From: Arsenicibacter rosenii
Lineage (GTDB): Bacteria > Bacteroidota > Bacteroidia > Cytophagales > Spirosomataceae
Assembly: GCF_001870735.1 (NCBI RefSeq)
Contig: NZ_MORL01000006.1
Location: 186,001-250,000 of the forward strand
DNA: 64,000 bases
Direction of reading: 5' to 3'
This document shows, piece by piece, positions 9,517 through 17,518 of this stretch. Position numbers and translations under genes: made by a program. How positions within the stretch are numbered: the first letter of the stretch is position 1; every line of letters begins with the position of its first letter. The notes below the pieces were generated by a model that did not search any database, had not been told where the DNA came from, and was given only the letters and a program-made list of their open reading frames with translations.

Positions 9517-10440
9517 ATGCTGATTGATATCATTAATCCTAATTTGAATGCTAAAATAGTTTGTGGGGATACATTAAAAGAGTTGAAGGTTTTTAAGGAT
9601 GGATTTTTTGATTTAATTGTAACTTCGCCCCCTTATAATGTAGGTAAAGAATATGAAGTGAAGCAATCAATCGAACTTTATCTGCAAAGCCAAGAAGAGG
9701 TTATTAAAGAGTTAATAAGAGTATTAAGTAACGAAGGTAGTATTTGCTGGCAAATAGGAAATTACGTGAAAGATGGAGAAGTATTTCCGCTAGATATTTT
9801 TTACTACCAGATTTTCAAGAAGTACGGCTTACAATTAAGAAATCGTATAGTTTGGCATTATAGACATGGATTACAGGCTAAAAATAAATTCTCCGGCCGC
9901 TACGAGACCATTCTTTGGTTTACAAAATCCAAGAATTATATTTTTAACTTGGATGAGGTAAGAGTCCCATCTAAATATCCGGGTAAACTATATCATAAAG
10001 GCGAGAAGAAGGGAAAACCATCTGGCAATCCATTAGGGAAAAATCCATCAGATGTTTGGGAGGTCGTTCTTCAGGATTGGGAAACCGCTATATGGGATAT
10101 TCCAAATGTAAAGGCAAACCATTTAGAAAAGACAGAACACCCTTGTCAGTTTCCCGTTGAATTAGTTGAAAGATGTATTTTAGCGTTGACAAATAAAAAT
10201 AGTTGGGTACTTGATCCTTATTCGGGAGTTGGATCAACTTTAATTGCGTCGCTTAAAAATGATAGAAACTCAATTGGTATTGATAAAGAATTGAAATATT
10301 GCGATATCGCAAAAGATAGAATAGAAAAATTAAAAAGAGGAGAACTTAAAACTCGTCCGATTGATCGACCAATTTACATTCCTTCTGCTACTGAAAAAGT
10401 TGCTCAAATACCTGTCTCTTGGATAAAAGAAATCGAATAA
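9517..10440 (+). CDS. Beta-class DNA N4-cytosine/N6-adenine methyltransferase
   Basis: A 307-aa SAM-dependent DNA methyltransferase. The start at 9517 is preferred over upstream TTG/ATG codons because AAAGGAG lies 6 bases before it. Catalytic motif IV is SPPY (residues 37-40), which precedes SAM-binding motif I (DPYSGVGST, from residue 233); this order defines the beta class. HPCQFPVELVERC (about 209-220) is the motif X/target-adjacent segment. The Ser in SPPY is more frequent in N4-cytosine enzymes, but N6-adenine cannot be excluded. The gene is much more AT-rich than the host and lies 22 bp before a DGQHR/nuclease-like gene, suggesting a restriction-modification-like pair. Confidence 0.93.
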   Translation: MLIDIINPNLNAKIVCGDTLKELKVFKDGFFDLIVTSPPYNVGKEYEVKQSIELYLQSQEEVIKELIRVLSNEGSICWQIGNYVKDGEVFPLDIFYYQIFKKYGLQLRNRIVWHYRHGLQAKNKFSGRYETILWFTKSKNYIFNLDEVRVPSKYPGKLYHKGEKKGKPSGNPLGKNPSDVWEVVLQDWETAIWDIPNVKANHLEKTEHPCQFPVELVERCILALTNKNSWVLDPYSGVGSTLIASLKNDRNSIGIDKELKYCDIAKDRIEKLKRGELKTRPIDRPIYIPSATEKVAQIPVSWIKEIE

Positions 10441-10462
10441 TTCCTAAACATATATAATAAAG

Positions 10463-12199
10463 ATGACTCGTCCAGTTACAAAAAAAACAAAGGCAAATGC
10501 TAAGTCTAATACTAAAAAAGTAAAGCTTAATGCTACTGATTTAGAAAAGAGGAAGCGACAAGGTAGGCTACATAGAAGCCTAATGTCAATGTTTAAAAAT
10601 ATGGGCTTCGAGTATTTGAAAACAGAAGGTAAACACTTAACTTTTGATGGACAAACAGGTGAGTTTGATGGAATATATATATATGAAAACATACTCTTAA
10701 TTGTTGAAGAAACTATATCAAATTTTAGTACTGACCATATTAGAAAGAAAGATTACTATTATGGAAAAGTTAAAGAAAATGTTGGAACACTTATCGAATA
10801 TCTTAAAGATAAATTTAAGGCTAATTTCGCTAAGTATGATGATTATAACGTTAGCCAATATAGACTATTTTATGTTTATGCATCGGATAATTTTATTAAT
10901 ACAGCTTTAAGAGATAACTTTAAGTCTCTGGTTTTTTTTGATCATACGACAATAGCATATTTTTCAAATTTAGCTTCTACAATAAAGCATACTGCTCGGT
11001 TCGATCTTTTTAAATGCCTTAATTTAGAACTAAATGATATTGGTAATCCTGGATCAAGTCAAGCTGTTAGTAGGATTGAAACAGCTGTCATACTTCCAGA
11101 AACAGCTTCTGGTTTTCCTGATGGCGTGCAGGTAGTAACTTTTGTCATGAAAGCTAAAGAGCTAATGGAATGTGCTTATGTTTTACGAAAAGATAGTTGG
11201 GATGCATCAGCAGGCCCTTACCAAAGACTTTTAGACAAAAGAAAAACTGAGAATATTCGTAAGTTTTTAGCTAAAGAAAAGCGTACTTTTATTGATAGTA
11301 TTATTGTAAGTTTACCATTTGATATAAAGTTTGTAGCTAAGAACGAAGATTCTAACGATGAAACTGAAATTAATATTTTTCAGACATACCAGTTTAAAAA
11401 TGCTACGATGATGATTCCATATAAAATAAATTCTATTGGAGTTATTGATGGGCAACATAGAATTTATTCGCATCATGAAGGCGAAGATACACTTGAAAAA
11501 GAAATTGGAAAACTAAGGAACAAGAGACATTTATTCGTTACAGGGTTATGCTTTGATAAAGATAAATTCAATGATATTAATAAGCGGAAAATTGAGAGTG
11601 AAATTTTTTTGCAAATAAACAAAGAACAAAAGAAAGTAAAGCCTGATCTGATTCAGCATATACAAGCTATGAATAACCCTTATTCTGCTGATGGTATATC
11701 TTTTAACGTGATTAATAATCTAAATAATAACCGTCCGTTTGATGGCTTATTTTCAAATTCTGAATTGATCAAAGGAGGACTTAAGACTCCAAGCATATCT
11801 ACCTTCGGTTTAAGAAAGCTTGTTGCAATAGACAAAACGCAAACCACTCTATATAAATATTATATTGGCAGAGGTAATTCTGAAATTAATAATAATGATA
11901 CTGAACTAGGGAAATATATTGAATATTGTAGCAAAGAGCTATCAGAATATTTTTGTGCTATAAAAGATAAATATAAAGATGAATGGCAAATGAAAACTAA
12001 AAAAGGCGGTGTGATTTCTACAACATTAGTTGTTGGGTTCCTAAGGTCGTATATCTATATGTTAGATAAATATAATGGACCCCAAGATTTTAGATTCTAT
12101 CAGTCTAGATTACAACACTTGAAGATAAACGTAAATTCATTCGTCTCAAGCCAGTGGAATTCTTTAGCAAATGAGATAAATTCGGCTTGCTGGGTTTAA
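10463..12199 (+). CDS. DGQHR-domain protein with nuclease-like N-terminal domain (putative restriction partner)
   Basis: A 578-aa protein. The DGQHR signature (VIDGQHRIYSHHEG) is at residues 329-333, and the family-typical TLVVGFLRSYIYML helix lies near the C-terminus; DGQHR proteins are known from DndB-type DNA phosphorothioation loci and other defence islands. Residues about 40-110 (GEFDGIYIYENILLIVEET) look like the core of a PD-(D/E)XK nuclease fold, with acidic residues at 67/69 and 82/83. The usual Lys after the second Glu is Thr84, so activity is uncertain. It probably forms an operon with the methyltransferase 22 bp upstream. Very Lys/Asn-rich and AT-rich. Function as a restriction factor is inference. 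Confidence 0.85.
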   Translation: MTRPVTKKTKANAKSNTKKVKLNATDLEKRKRQGRLHRSLMSMFKNMGFEYLKTEGKHLTFDGQTGEFDGIYIYENILLIVEETISNFSTDHIRKKDYYYGKVKENVGTLIEYLKDKFKANFAKYDDYNVSQYRLFYVYASDNFINTALRDNFKSLVFFDHTTIAYFSNLASTIKHTARFDLFKCLNLELNDIGNPGSSQAVSRIETAVILPETASGFPDGVQVVTFVMKAKELMECAYVLRKDSWDASAGPYQRLLDKRKTENIRKFLAKEKRTFIDSIIVSLPFDIKFVAKNEDSNDETEINIFQTYQFKNATMMIPYKINSIGVIDGQHRIYSHHEGEDTLEKEIGKLRNKRHLFVTGLCFDKDKFNDINKRKIESEIFLQINKEQKKVKPDLIQHIQAMNNPYSADGISFNVINNLNNNRPFDGLFSNSELIKGGLKTPSISTFGLRKLVAIDKTQTTLYKYYIGRGNSEINNNDTELGKYIEYCSKELSEYFCAIKDKYKDEWQMKTKKGGVISTTLVVGFLRSYIYMLDKYNGPQDFRFYQSRLQHLKINVNSFVSSQWNSLANEINSACWV

Positions 12200-12438
12200 G
12201 TATTATCTATCGTAATATTTTTTACAATATAGTTAAGTCCGCTCTGAGTAAGTGATTTAATTAAAGGCCCTTTGATTAAATTAAACATACCAGTTGATAT
12301 CAATGTGCCGCGAAGATTGTTTTTAATTATATTTCCATTGAAATCTAAATCATATAAATGAAGTGTATCCTTAAAGTTATTTAAGTCATCTTCACTTATT
12401 GATTTTGAGAATTCGATAGAAATGTATTTTGTGATCAT
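12196..12438 (-). CDS. Small hypothetical protein
   Basis: An 80-aa open frame (MITKYISIEFSKSIS...) converging with the DGQHR gene and overlapping it by 4 bp. It has mixed helix/strand composition with no recognisable domain. It has the same AT-rich composition as the cargo. The short length and lack of family resemblance make it a possible rather than certain gene. Confidence 0.4.
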   Translation of the reverse strand: MITKYISIEFSKSISEDDLNNFKDTLHLYDLDFNGNIIKNNLRGTLISTGMFNLIKGPLIKSLTQSGLNYIVKNITIDNT

Positions 12439-13067
12439 TTTCTTAATAAATGAATAGTTGACGAGAAGTTAACTTTCAATATTAATTTATTTTTGAGATA
12501 TTAAATTACTCATTAATTCTGGCTATTTATTTGTTATCAGATAGTTCAAAATCAATGCCAAATAAGGTTATAACTAATGATAGTTATTGAACTTTATCAA
12601 TTTATATTTTTTATTCAGAATGAACAATTCATCTAATGATACATAAAGTGACCTCTTATAACATTAAATAGGTTACTTTATCTTCCAAAAAACGTATTTT
12701 CTTTAAAAGTAATAAAATCTATTCCAAATGTTATATTTTTTTTGTAAGTATTTGATATATAGAGGTTTATTGATTCGGCTCTTCCTTTTCTGATGAAAGT
12801 TGCAGCTAAAACTACTTTATTCAAACGAATTATATATTTATTTGTGTAAAGTGCTGAAAATCAGGTATTAGTATATTTTTTTAAAGTTGTTATGTAACCC
12901 CATATGTACCCTGAAATGATCGCCACTAGCGGTTACACAAAACAAGAAAGCCCGGACTCAATGAATCCGGGCTTTACTTCCACAACCTTGAAATATCTTG
13001 TCTCAATCGTCTATCCTCCAAGCTTTTTGGTGTAGATAAAAATTAAATGGGGGTATATAGCCGGAAG
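12439..13067. other. AT-rich non-coding junction between cargo and element core
   Basis: About 630 bp without a credible gene. It contains a segment at about 12841-12862 (TTTGTGTAAAGTGCTGAAAA...) that closely resembles the sequence just left of attR (about 20366-20387). It also holds a GTAACC / GGTTAC inverted pair at 12894-12899 and 12931-12936, and a terminator hairpin at 12949-12973. It therefore looks like an old recombination boundary rather than an ordinary spacer. Confidence 0.5.
12949..12973. terminator. Hairpin terminator at the cargo/core junction
   Basis: An 8-bp perfect stem AGCCCGGA / TCCGGGCT with a 9-base loop followed by TTTA. It lies downstream of the minus-strand operon ending at 13068 and can also block read-through from the cargo side. 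Confidence 0.7.
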
Positions 13068-13418
13068 CTACCGGTCGTCTTTTGTTTTGTCGCGTGTAAG
13101 TTCGTGTAACCCTCTCAGGTCAACAGAGAACGGGTCATAAATAACTGGCGCTCTTTTTGGGGGCCAGTCGCCTTTTCCATCGAGCGCGTCGTTCATCGCC
13201 TTTTTCATTCGTTTCCGGTCTTTTAACCATTCGTCATGGCTCCGGTAACCGTCTTCGTCATGCAGGGTGTACATCGGCATTATCTTAGCTTCGTGTTCTT
13301 GTTGAGCGTGAAGCCTTCCACGCTCAGCATAGCGGCTTATTCTGCCCAGAAAGCGTAATTTCTCCACATCGACCGGCGTATCTTCCTGCTCTTCAGACAA
13401 ATTGTTTTCTTCTGCCAT
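13068..13418 (-). CDS. 116-aa element-core protein of unknown function
   Basis: A highly charged 116-aa protein. The N-terminus is acidic (EENNLSEEQEDTPVD); the remainder contains RGRLHAQQEHEAK, YTLHDEDGY, EWLKDRKRMKKAMND and DPFSVDLRGLHELTRDK. No signal peptide, membrane helix or known domain was recognised. It starts 14 bp after the ATP-grasp ligase gene stops, so the two are co-transcribed and may act together. A second, 5'-truncated copy with most residues identical lies at 23619-23954, showing that this is a conserved core gene of the element family rather than chance coding. Confidence 0.82.
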   Translation of the reverse strand: MAEENNLSEEQEDTPVDVEKLRFLGRISRYAERGRLHAQQEHEAKIMPMYTLHDEDGYRSHDEWLKDRKRMKKAMNDALDGKGDWPPKRAPVIYDPFSVDLRGLHELTRDKTKDDR

Positions 13419-13432
13419 TTGATTGGTTAAGC

Positions 13433-14473
13433 CTAATACCAGTACTCGCTAATTTTCTTTCCAGCTTTTAAATCGGCAAGTGCCTGATCTGTCTCTGAGA
13501 GAGATGTTGGCATTTGCTTTACTACCGGCGTCGCTACCTGCGAGCTTTTACCGTCGCTTTCCGCACTTTGCTTTGGCTTACCGCCTGCTTTCCTAATGCA
13601 ATGTTCGATGAGATGCTCAAAAAAGTTTACCCCGGTAACATCAATGATTTTCGTCCCCGGGTTGCCGTTCACTTCTATGGCGAATGTTGTACCGTCTTTG
13701 TCTTTCATCAGGTCAACGCCGGAATGTTCCAGCCCGACGGCTTTATTTGCTTCAACGCAAATTTCCTGGTCTTCTTTCGACAGTTCAATACTGCGCCCGC
13801 TGCCGGACTTGCTTAGATTGGCCCTAAAGTCTCCTTTGTTCGCCGTTCTCTCCATTGAGCATACAACTTTATCTCCGACAACGATCGCCCGTATATCCTT
13901 AAATCCGCCGTCAATATAACGTTGCATCTTTACGTCTATCTCGCATTTGTGGAAACTTTCGAGTGTTGTATTTGCACTCAGCTGCGTTTCCAGGATCGAC
14001 ACGCCGGCGCCCTGCGAACCGTGAACGGTTTTAACCACAATCGGCAAACCGTCGAGCATATTTTTGATAATATACTCCGGATGTGCAGGAGCTTTCGCCC
14101 AGACGGTCTTAGGCGTGCGTATTCCGGCCTGTGAAAGCTTTAACGTGGTCAGTATCTTGTTAGATGCTGTTTTCAGCGCCGTGGCCGTCTGAGGCGAGTA
14201 AACGCCAAGATTCTGGTTGATATGCTCCAGAATAACGGTACGGTGTTCGAGCTGTCCGGACAATCGCGGAAGTATAAAGTCAAAGTCTTTGATCTTCAGG
14301 CGTTCGGGTTTATCAAGTTCGGCCCTGCCGTCATATACACGGTCGTAGCCATTGATTGACTCGCTGACATACAGATACAATTCCAGCGGATTATGGTCTT
14401 CATATTCAACTCCTGCTTTTTGGAGAGCCTGTAGCATGTGATAGTTGAGATTACCCAGGACTAATGCTTTCAT
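13433..14473 (-). CDS. RimK-like ATP-grasp ligase
   Basis: A 346-aa ATP-grasp protein. The start at 14473 (MKALVLGNLNYH) is chosen because the upstream 38 codons are low-complexity and lack family resemblance. ATP-grasp features: KTASNKILTTLKLSQAGIRTPKT (pre-grasp lid), LPIVVKTVHGSQGAGV (ATP-binding glycine-rich loop), FKDIRAIVVGDKVV, and the metal-binding FAIEVNGNPGTKI near residue 290. This is the RimK/S6-modification branch, which ligates amino acids to a protein C-terminus or forms peptide bonds. The tail (LADLKAGKKISEYWY) is an extra. Presence on a mobile element next to a 116-aa partner is unusual. The substrate is unknown. Confidence 0.88.
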   Translation of the reverse strand: MKALVLGNLNYHMLQALQKAGVEYEDHNPLELYLYVSESINGYDRVYDGRAELDKPERLKIKDFDFILPRLSGQLEHRTVILEHINQNLGVYSPQTATALKTASNKILTTLKLSQAGIRTPKTVWAKAPAHPEYIIKNMLDGLPIVVKTVHGSQGAGVSILETQLSANTTLESFHKCEIDVKMQRYIDGGFKDIRAIVVGDKVVCSMERTANKGDFRANLSKSGSGRSIELSKEDQEICVEANKAVGLEHSGVDLMKDKDGTTFAIEVNGNPGTKIIDVTGVNFFEHLIEHCIRKAGGKPKQSAESDGKSSQVATPVVKQMPTSLSETDQALADLKAGKKISEYWY

Positions 14474-14856
14474 CTTTTGAGGTTTTTTCCGTGAATTTTG
14501 GCTGGACTGGCTAATTAGGACGGGCCGGGTTCTGGCATTTGTTAAGCGGCTAAAGGGCAGGAAAAGGGGTGTTTTATGTACTCCCATTCATATATCGTGC
14601 AAGCCCCCCTATGCAATTGCAAAAGAGTGCTGTGCGTGAACTGGGGGGTAGGGGTGTGTCACACCCCTGTTTTTTTGTACAAAAAAGGGGTAAGTGTCAG
14701 ATTATCAGCGAAGTAATGCTTTTAAGGATTGCAAAAGTGCTTTCAAAACCATTGGAAATTTCCCATGAAAATAGCCATTAACAAACTGTAAATCAGTCGA
14801 TTAATGGCTATTTTGCGCTATAAAAAAGGGTATTTCTGGATTGCAAGAATTGCAAT
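14474..14856. other. Non-coding region with two hairpins, between primase and ligase genes
   Basis: About 380 bp without a credible gene. AGGGGTGTG / CACACCCCT at 14650-14668 is followed by seven T on the plus strand. AAAATAGCCATTA / TAATGGCTATTTT at 14768-14814 is a 13-bp stem lying just after the primase-like gene on the minus strand and probably terminates it. The promoter of the ligase/116-aa operon should also be here. Confidence 0.55.
14768..14814 (-). terminator. Terminator of the primase-like gene
   Basis: A perfect 13-bp inverted repeat (14768-14780 and 14802-14814) 43 bp after the stop codon at 14857, with an A/T flank giving U residues in the minus-strand transcript. Confidence 0.6.
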
Positions 14857-15639
14857 CTAACCTATGGAAAGCATTTTGTGTGCGGCCTGAATTGTACGGC
14901 GTATATAGGTGTCCGTGTGTTTACCCTTGCGGCTTCTAATGTCCGGACTTGTTTCGGTCAACTCTGTTATAATCTGCTGATCTGACCAGCCCAGACGGAT
15001 TAAGCTGCAAACCCTAGCAAAGTCATATTCGCTTGTGCTGTTTTTACCGGAATGGCTGAAGGAGTGCGTGTTTACCGGTGGTCTTTGTTGGGGCTGAAAC
15101 ACAGCCCCCCCACAGGGGTGAAAAGTGGACAGCCGATGTTGCCAGCGGTGTAGCCGGACAAAGGGAAACAGACCGTTCGCCTGCCGGTGTTTTTCCTTGC
15201 GGTTGGTAAAGCCCGGCAGACGGCCCACGTGATCGGGTTCAGCGCTGGCCATGTCTGCACCGAAACGGGTAGCCAGTTCCTGACAGATGGCTTTGGCCTG
15301 TTCGCGGTTTTCCGGCAGAAAGGACAGAATTAGCCATGCCTGGTAGTTGGCCGGGCTGGTCTCGAGTAGCAGACAGGGCAGGAGCGTAGCCAGCTCCGCC
15401 AACCGGTCTTTGGTCAGGTCATCGAGTAGTACGTACTGATGGCCGACAGGGCGGCAATAGATGTCAAAGCCTTCAGCATTCTTACCGCGCAGAAAGCCAA
15501 CGGCGCTTTGTAATTGCAGGGGGGAGTATTCGACCCAGTAGCCTGTATCTGTTGACCGGTTGTGCAATTGCACCTTATAGGCCGGAGCTTGTAAGGCTGC
15601 GATAAAACTGGCTACGGTATCGGCGGTTAATTGAGTCAT
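14857..15639 (-). CDS. RepB/prim-pol-type primase-like replication protein
   Basis: A 260-aa protein resembling RepB-type primases of plasmids and phages. GFDIYCRPVGHQYVLLDDLT, a QAWLILSFLPENREQA strand-helix and HVGRLPGFTNRKEKH match the archaeo-eukaryotic primase pattern of these families, followed by a C-terminal helical primase extension (SEYDFARVCSLIRLGWSDQQII). The start at 15639 (MTQLTADTVASF) is preferred; the longer frame upstream would read through the inverted repeat at 15655-15681. It is encoded next to the iteron cluster and RepA-like ATPase, completing a plasmid-style replication module. The exact catalytic residues were not verified. Confidence 0.75.
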   Translation of the reverse strand: MTQLTADTVASFIAALQAPAYKVQLHNRSTDTGYWVEYSPLQLQSAVGFLRGKNAEGFDIYCRPVGHQYVLLDDLTKDRLAELATLLPCLLLETSPANYQAWLILSFLPENREQAKAICQELATRFGADMASAEPDHVGRLPGFTNRKEKHRQANGLFPFVRLHRWQHRLSTFHPCGGAVFQPQQRPPVNTHSFSHSGKNSTSEYDFARVCSLIRLGWSDQQIITELTETSPDIRSRKGKHTDTYIRRTIQAAHKMLSIG

Positions 15640-15681
15640 TGGGAAAAAATTTATACCCCTGTGGGGGGGCTGTGCTTCAGC
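15093..15681. repeat. 27-bp inverted repeat pair spanning the 5' end of the primase gene
   Basis: 15093-15119 and 15655-15681 are inverted copies of the same 27 bases with a single mismatch (core CACAGCCCCCCCACAGGGGT). The arms are 535 bp apart: one lies inside the primase coding sequence and the other just upstream of its start. A repeat of this length and quality inside a coding region is not expected by chance. Confidence 0.8.
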
Positions 15682-15700
15682 AAAGAATATTCTGTTTTCG

Positions 15701-16009
15701 GGACACCCGGACAGGCAACCGGACAACCAAAGGAAATTCGGACAATGGACAGGACAGACAAAATGCCGCGTATCTCTTTATATACTGTCCGTTGTCTTGT
15801 CTGTCCGAATAATATTCTGTTTTAAGGGTTATTGGAACGTGTTTGCAGAATATTATATAAAATCAGGGAGCGTTTTGGCGGACAATTGGACAAAATCATA
15901 GACAAATACAATTGTCCAGGTTGTCCGGAACCCTGGACAGACAAGACAATTGTCCCTATATATATAATTGTCTGTCTGTCCATATATATTGGCCGTTGTC
16001 CGGGTGTCC
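15701..16009. other. Putative replication origin: cluster of GGACA iterons
   Basis: The non-coding region between the primase-like and RepA-like genes has at least 17 copies of GGACA or its complement TGTCC in about 310 bp. GGACA starts at 15701, 15709, 15721, 15740, 15747, 15752, 15880, 15888 and 15935. TGTCC starts at 15786, 15802, 15913, 15922, 15951, 15977, 15997 and 16005. Many sit in GACAATTGTCC-like palindromic contexts, with AT-rich TATATA stretches between. Such iterons flanked by Rep genes are typical of plasmid/phage origins. Origin activity itself is inference. Confidence 0.72.
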
Positions 16010-16025
16010 GCTTGTCTAAAAAAAA

Positions 16026-17249
16026 TCAAATTGCAGAAAGAGGGTTCTGACTCGGGACAAACCGGTATTGTCCATCCTGATTGTCAATGATTCCAAGTGC
16101 AATTGCACCGGCTATCCGGCGGTCTGCGGTCTTGTCGGATTTTGCCTGATTGTCTATCCTGGAAACTTCTGCACGTAGTTCGGTTTTGGTGAGCGTAGAC
16201 GCTTTCTCAAAGCATCTGAACATTAGTCCGTTCAGGAAGACAGGATCGCGGTCTTTGCCTAATTTTTCCTGCGCTGCCTGTTCGATTCGCTGCTGGGTAG
16301 TCAATGCGTCCAGCTGTACCATTCTTCCCTTTTCTTCGCTGTAGCTGAAGTAGACGTTATCAAACTCAGCGCCAATCCGAATTAACCGGCTTTCAATGCT
16401 ATGTTCTTTGCGTTCGCGGTCCTTTTTGACTGAGATTAGCCCGGCGCACTTGCGTTCGATCTGGCTGCCTAAGTGACCACGTACAGAGCCGCCCCCTTTG
16501 TTCTCGTGAATGACGACAACCACACAGGTATTATGCTTCGATGCAAGTATGGCAAGTTCTTCAATCAGTGCATTGGCCTTCTCTTCGTCGTTGACACTCG
16601 GCAAAATATCTGCCAGGCCGTCGATGATCAGCAGATGTAAATCCAGCTCATTAAAGATGGCGCTTATAGCTTGCCGTCGCTCGTCCATCGAGTACTGTAG
16701 CAGGTTATACGTATGCAGGTTAGGGGGGGATTCCGGAATGCCGATATACTTTAACACCTTATCATGCAGTTGTTGGGTACTGCTTACATGCTGCTCAAAA
16801 TCCAGATAAACCACGTCACGCCTGCCTGCCGGTGCCGTAAGAATGCTAAGCGATTCCGAAGGACTTTCCAGGCGGGTGAAAGCGGTGGCCAGCATAAAGC
16901 CAATGACGGTTGTTTTGCCGGATTTAGGGGGGCCGGTCAACGCCGAAATCATGCCCTGTAAACCAAAATTTGCCCCTGCAATACGAATGACCGGCGTAGG
17001 TGCCGGATAATTGGTTTTGCTGTTTACCTTGAATTTCTGAAGGTCTGCCAGACCTACCCGCTGACCAGCCTGAACCTGTGCAGGCTTATTGACCTGTGAT
17101 GTATTTTCGGGGCTTAAGATATTGTCTTCCAACTGAACGATTCGTTTTTGGTTTTCCTGCACAACAGGTGAAGTCAGCATTCTGGCCGGTGCCGGTACTG
17201 CTGAAGTGTTTGGTTCTGCCCAGGGGGTTGGCTGAAAAGTCGTGTTCAT
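16026..17249 (-). CDS. RepA-like hexameric helicase/AAA-type ATPase
   Basis: A 407-aa RecA-fold ATPase of the RepA/AAA_25 type found in plasmid replication modules. Walker A is GPPKSGKTT in the first half, Walker B is HLLIIDGLADILP, and a conserved CVVVVIHENKGG motif corresponds to the H/Q sensor region. The C-terminal third (about 300-400) looks like a small winged-helix domain. The start at 17249 (MNTTFQPTPW) is chosen; the long upstream frame runs through the terminator at 17301-17321. It faces the iteron cluster and the primase-like gene on the same strand, so it is likely the replicative helicase loaded at this origin. Confidence 0.82.
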   Translation of the reverse strand: MNTTFQPTPWAEPNTSAVPAPARMLTSPVVQENQKRIVQLEDNILSPENTSQVNKPAQVQAGQRVGLADLQKFKVNSKTNYPAPTPVIRIAGANFGLQGMISALTGPPKSGKTTVIGFMLATAFTRLESPSESLSILTAPAGRRDVVYLDFEQHVSSTQQLHDKVLKYIGIPESPPNLHTYNLLQYSMDERRQAISAIFNELDLHLLIIDGLADILPSVNDEEKANALIEELAILASKHNTCVVVVIHENKGGGSVRGHLGSQIERKCAGLISVKKDRERKEHSIESRLIRIGAEFDNVYFSYSEEKGRMVQLDALTTQQRIEQAAQEKLGKDRDPVFLNGLMFRCFEKASTLTKTELRAEVSRIDNQAKSDKTADRRIAGAIALGIIDNQDGQYRFVPSQNPLSAI

Positions 17250-17300
17250 TTTTCGACTGTTAATAAGTTGATTACTAGTACAGGTGCGTCCAAATGGGAA

Positions 17301-17321
17301 AGCCCGCCAAAAAGGCGGGCT
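17301..17321 (-). terminator. Terminator after the 63-aa gene
   Basis: Perfect 8-bp stem AGCCCGCC / GGCGGGCT with a 5-base loop, 6 bp beyond the stop of the minus-strand gene at 17327. Confidence 0.7.
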
Positions 17322-17326
17322 GTGGC

Positions 17327-17518
17327 TTAATTTTCGGGCAGAACGAAACGCCGGAGCACCTTGCGTTCTTTGTGCAGGTCTCGAATGACATTGAGAAGGT
17401 AATCGCACCTGGCCTGTAGTATGCCGTTCAGGGCAGCTTGTTCGTGCAGTAGTTCTTTTAGCTTCAGCGGATCGTCCGGAAGCATGTCGAAAAATGACTG
17501 ATCTTCATTTGCTGTCAT
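17327..17518 (-). CDS. Small coiled hypothetical protein upstream of RepA-like gene
   Basis: A 63-aa mostly helical, charged protein (DPLKLKELLHEQAALNGILQ, followed by LHKERKVLRRF). It sits between a clear terminator and the integrase region in the same orientation as the replication genes. It has no recognised domain; leucine spacing suggests a short coiled coil and dimerisation. It could be a replication or copy-number accessory, but that is only inferred from position. Confidence 0.55.
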   Translation of the reverse strand: MTANEDQSFFDMLPDDPLKLKELLHEQAALNGILQARCDYLLNVIRDLHKERKVLRRFVLPEN

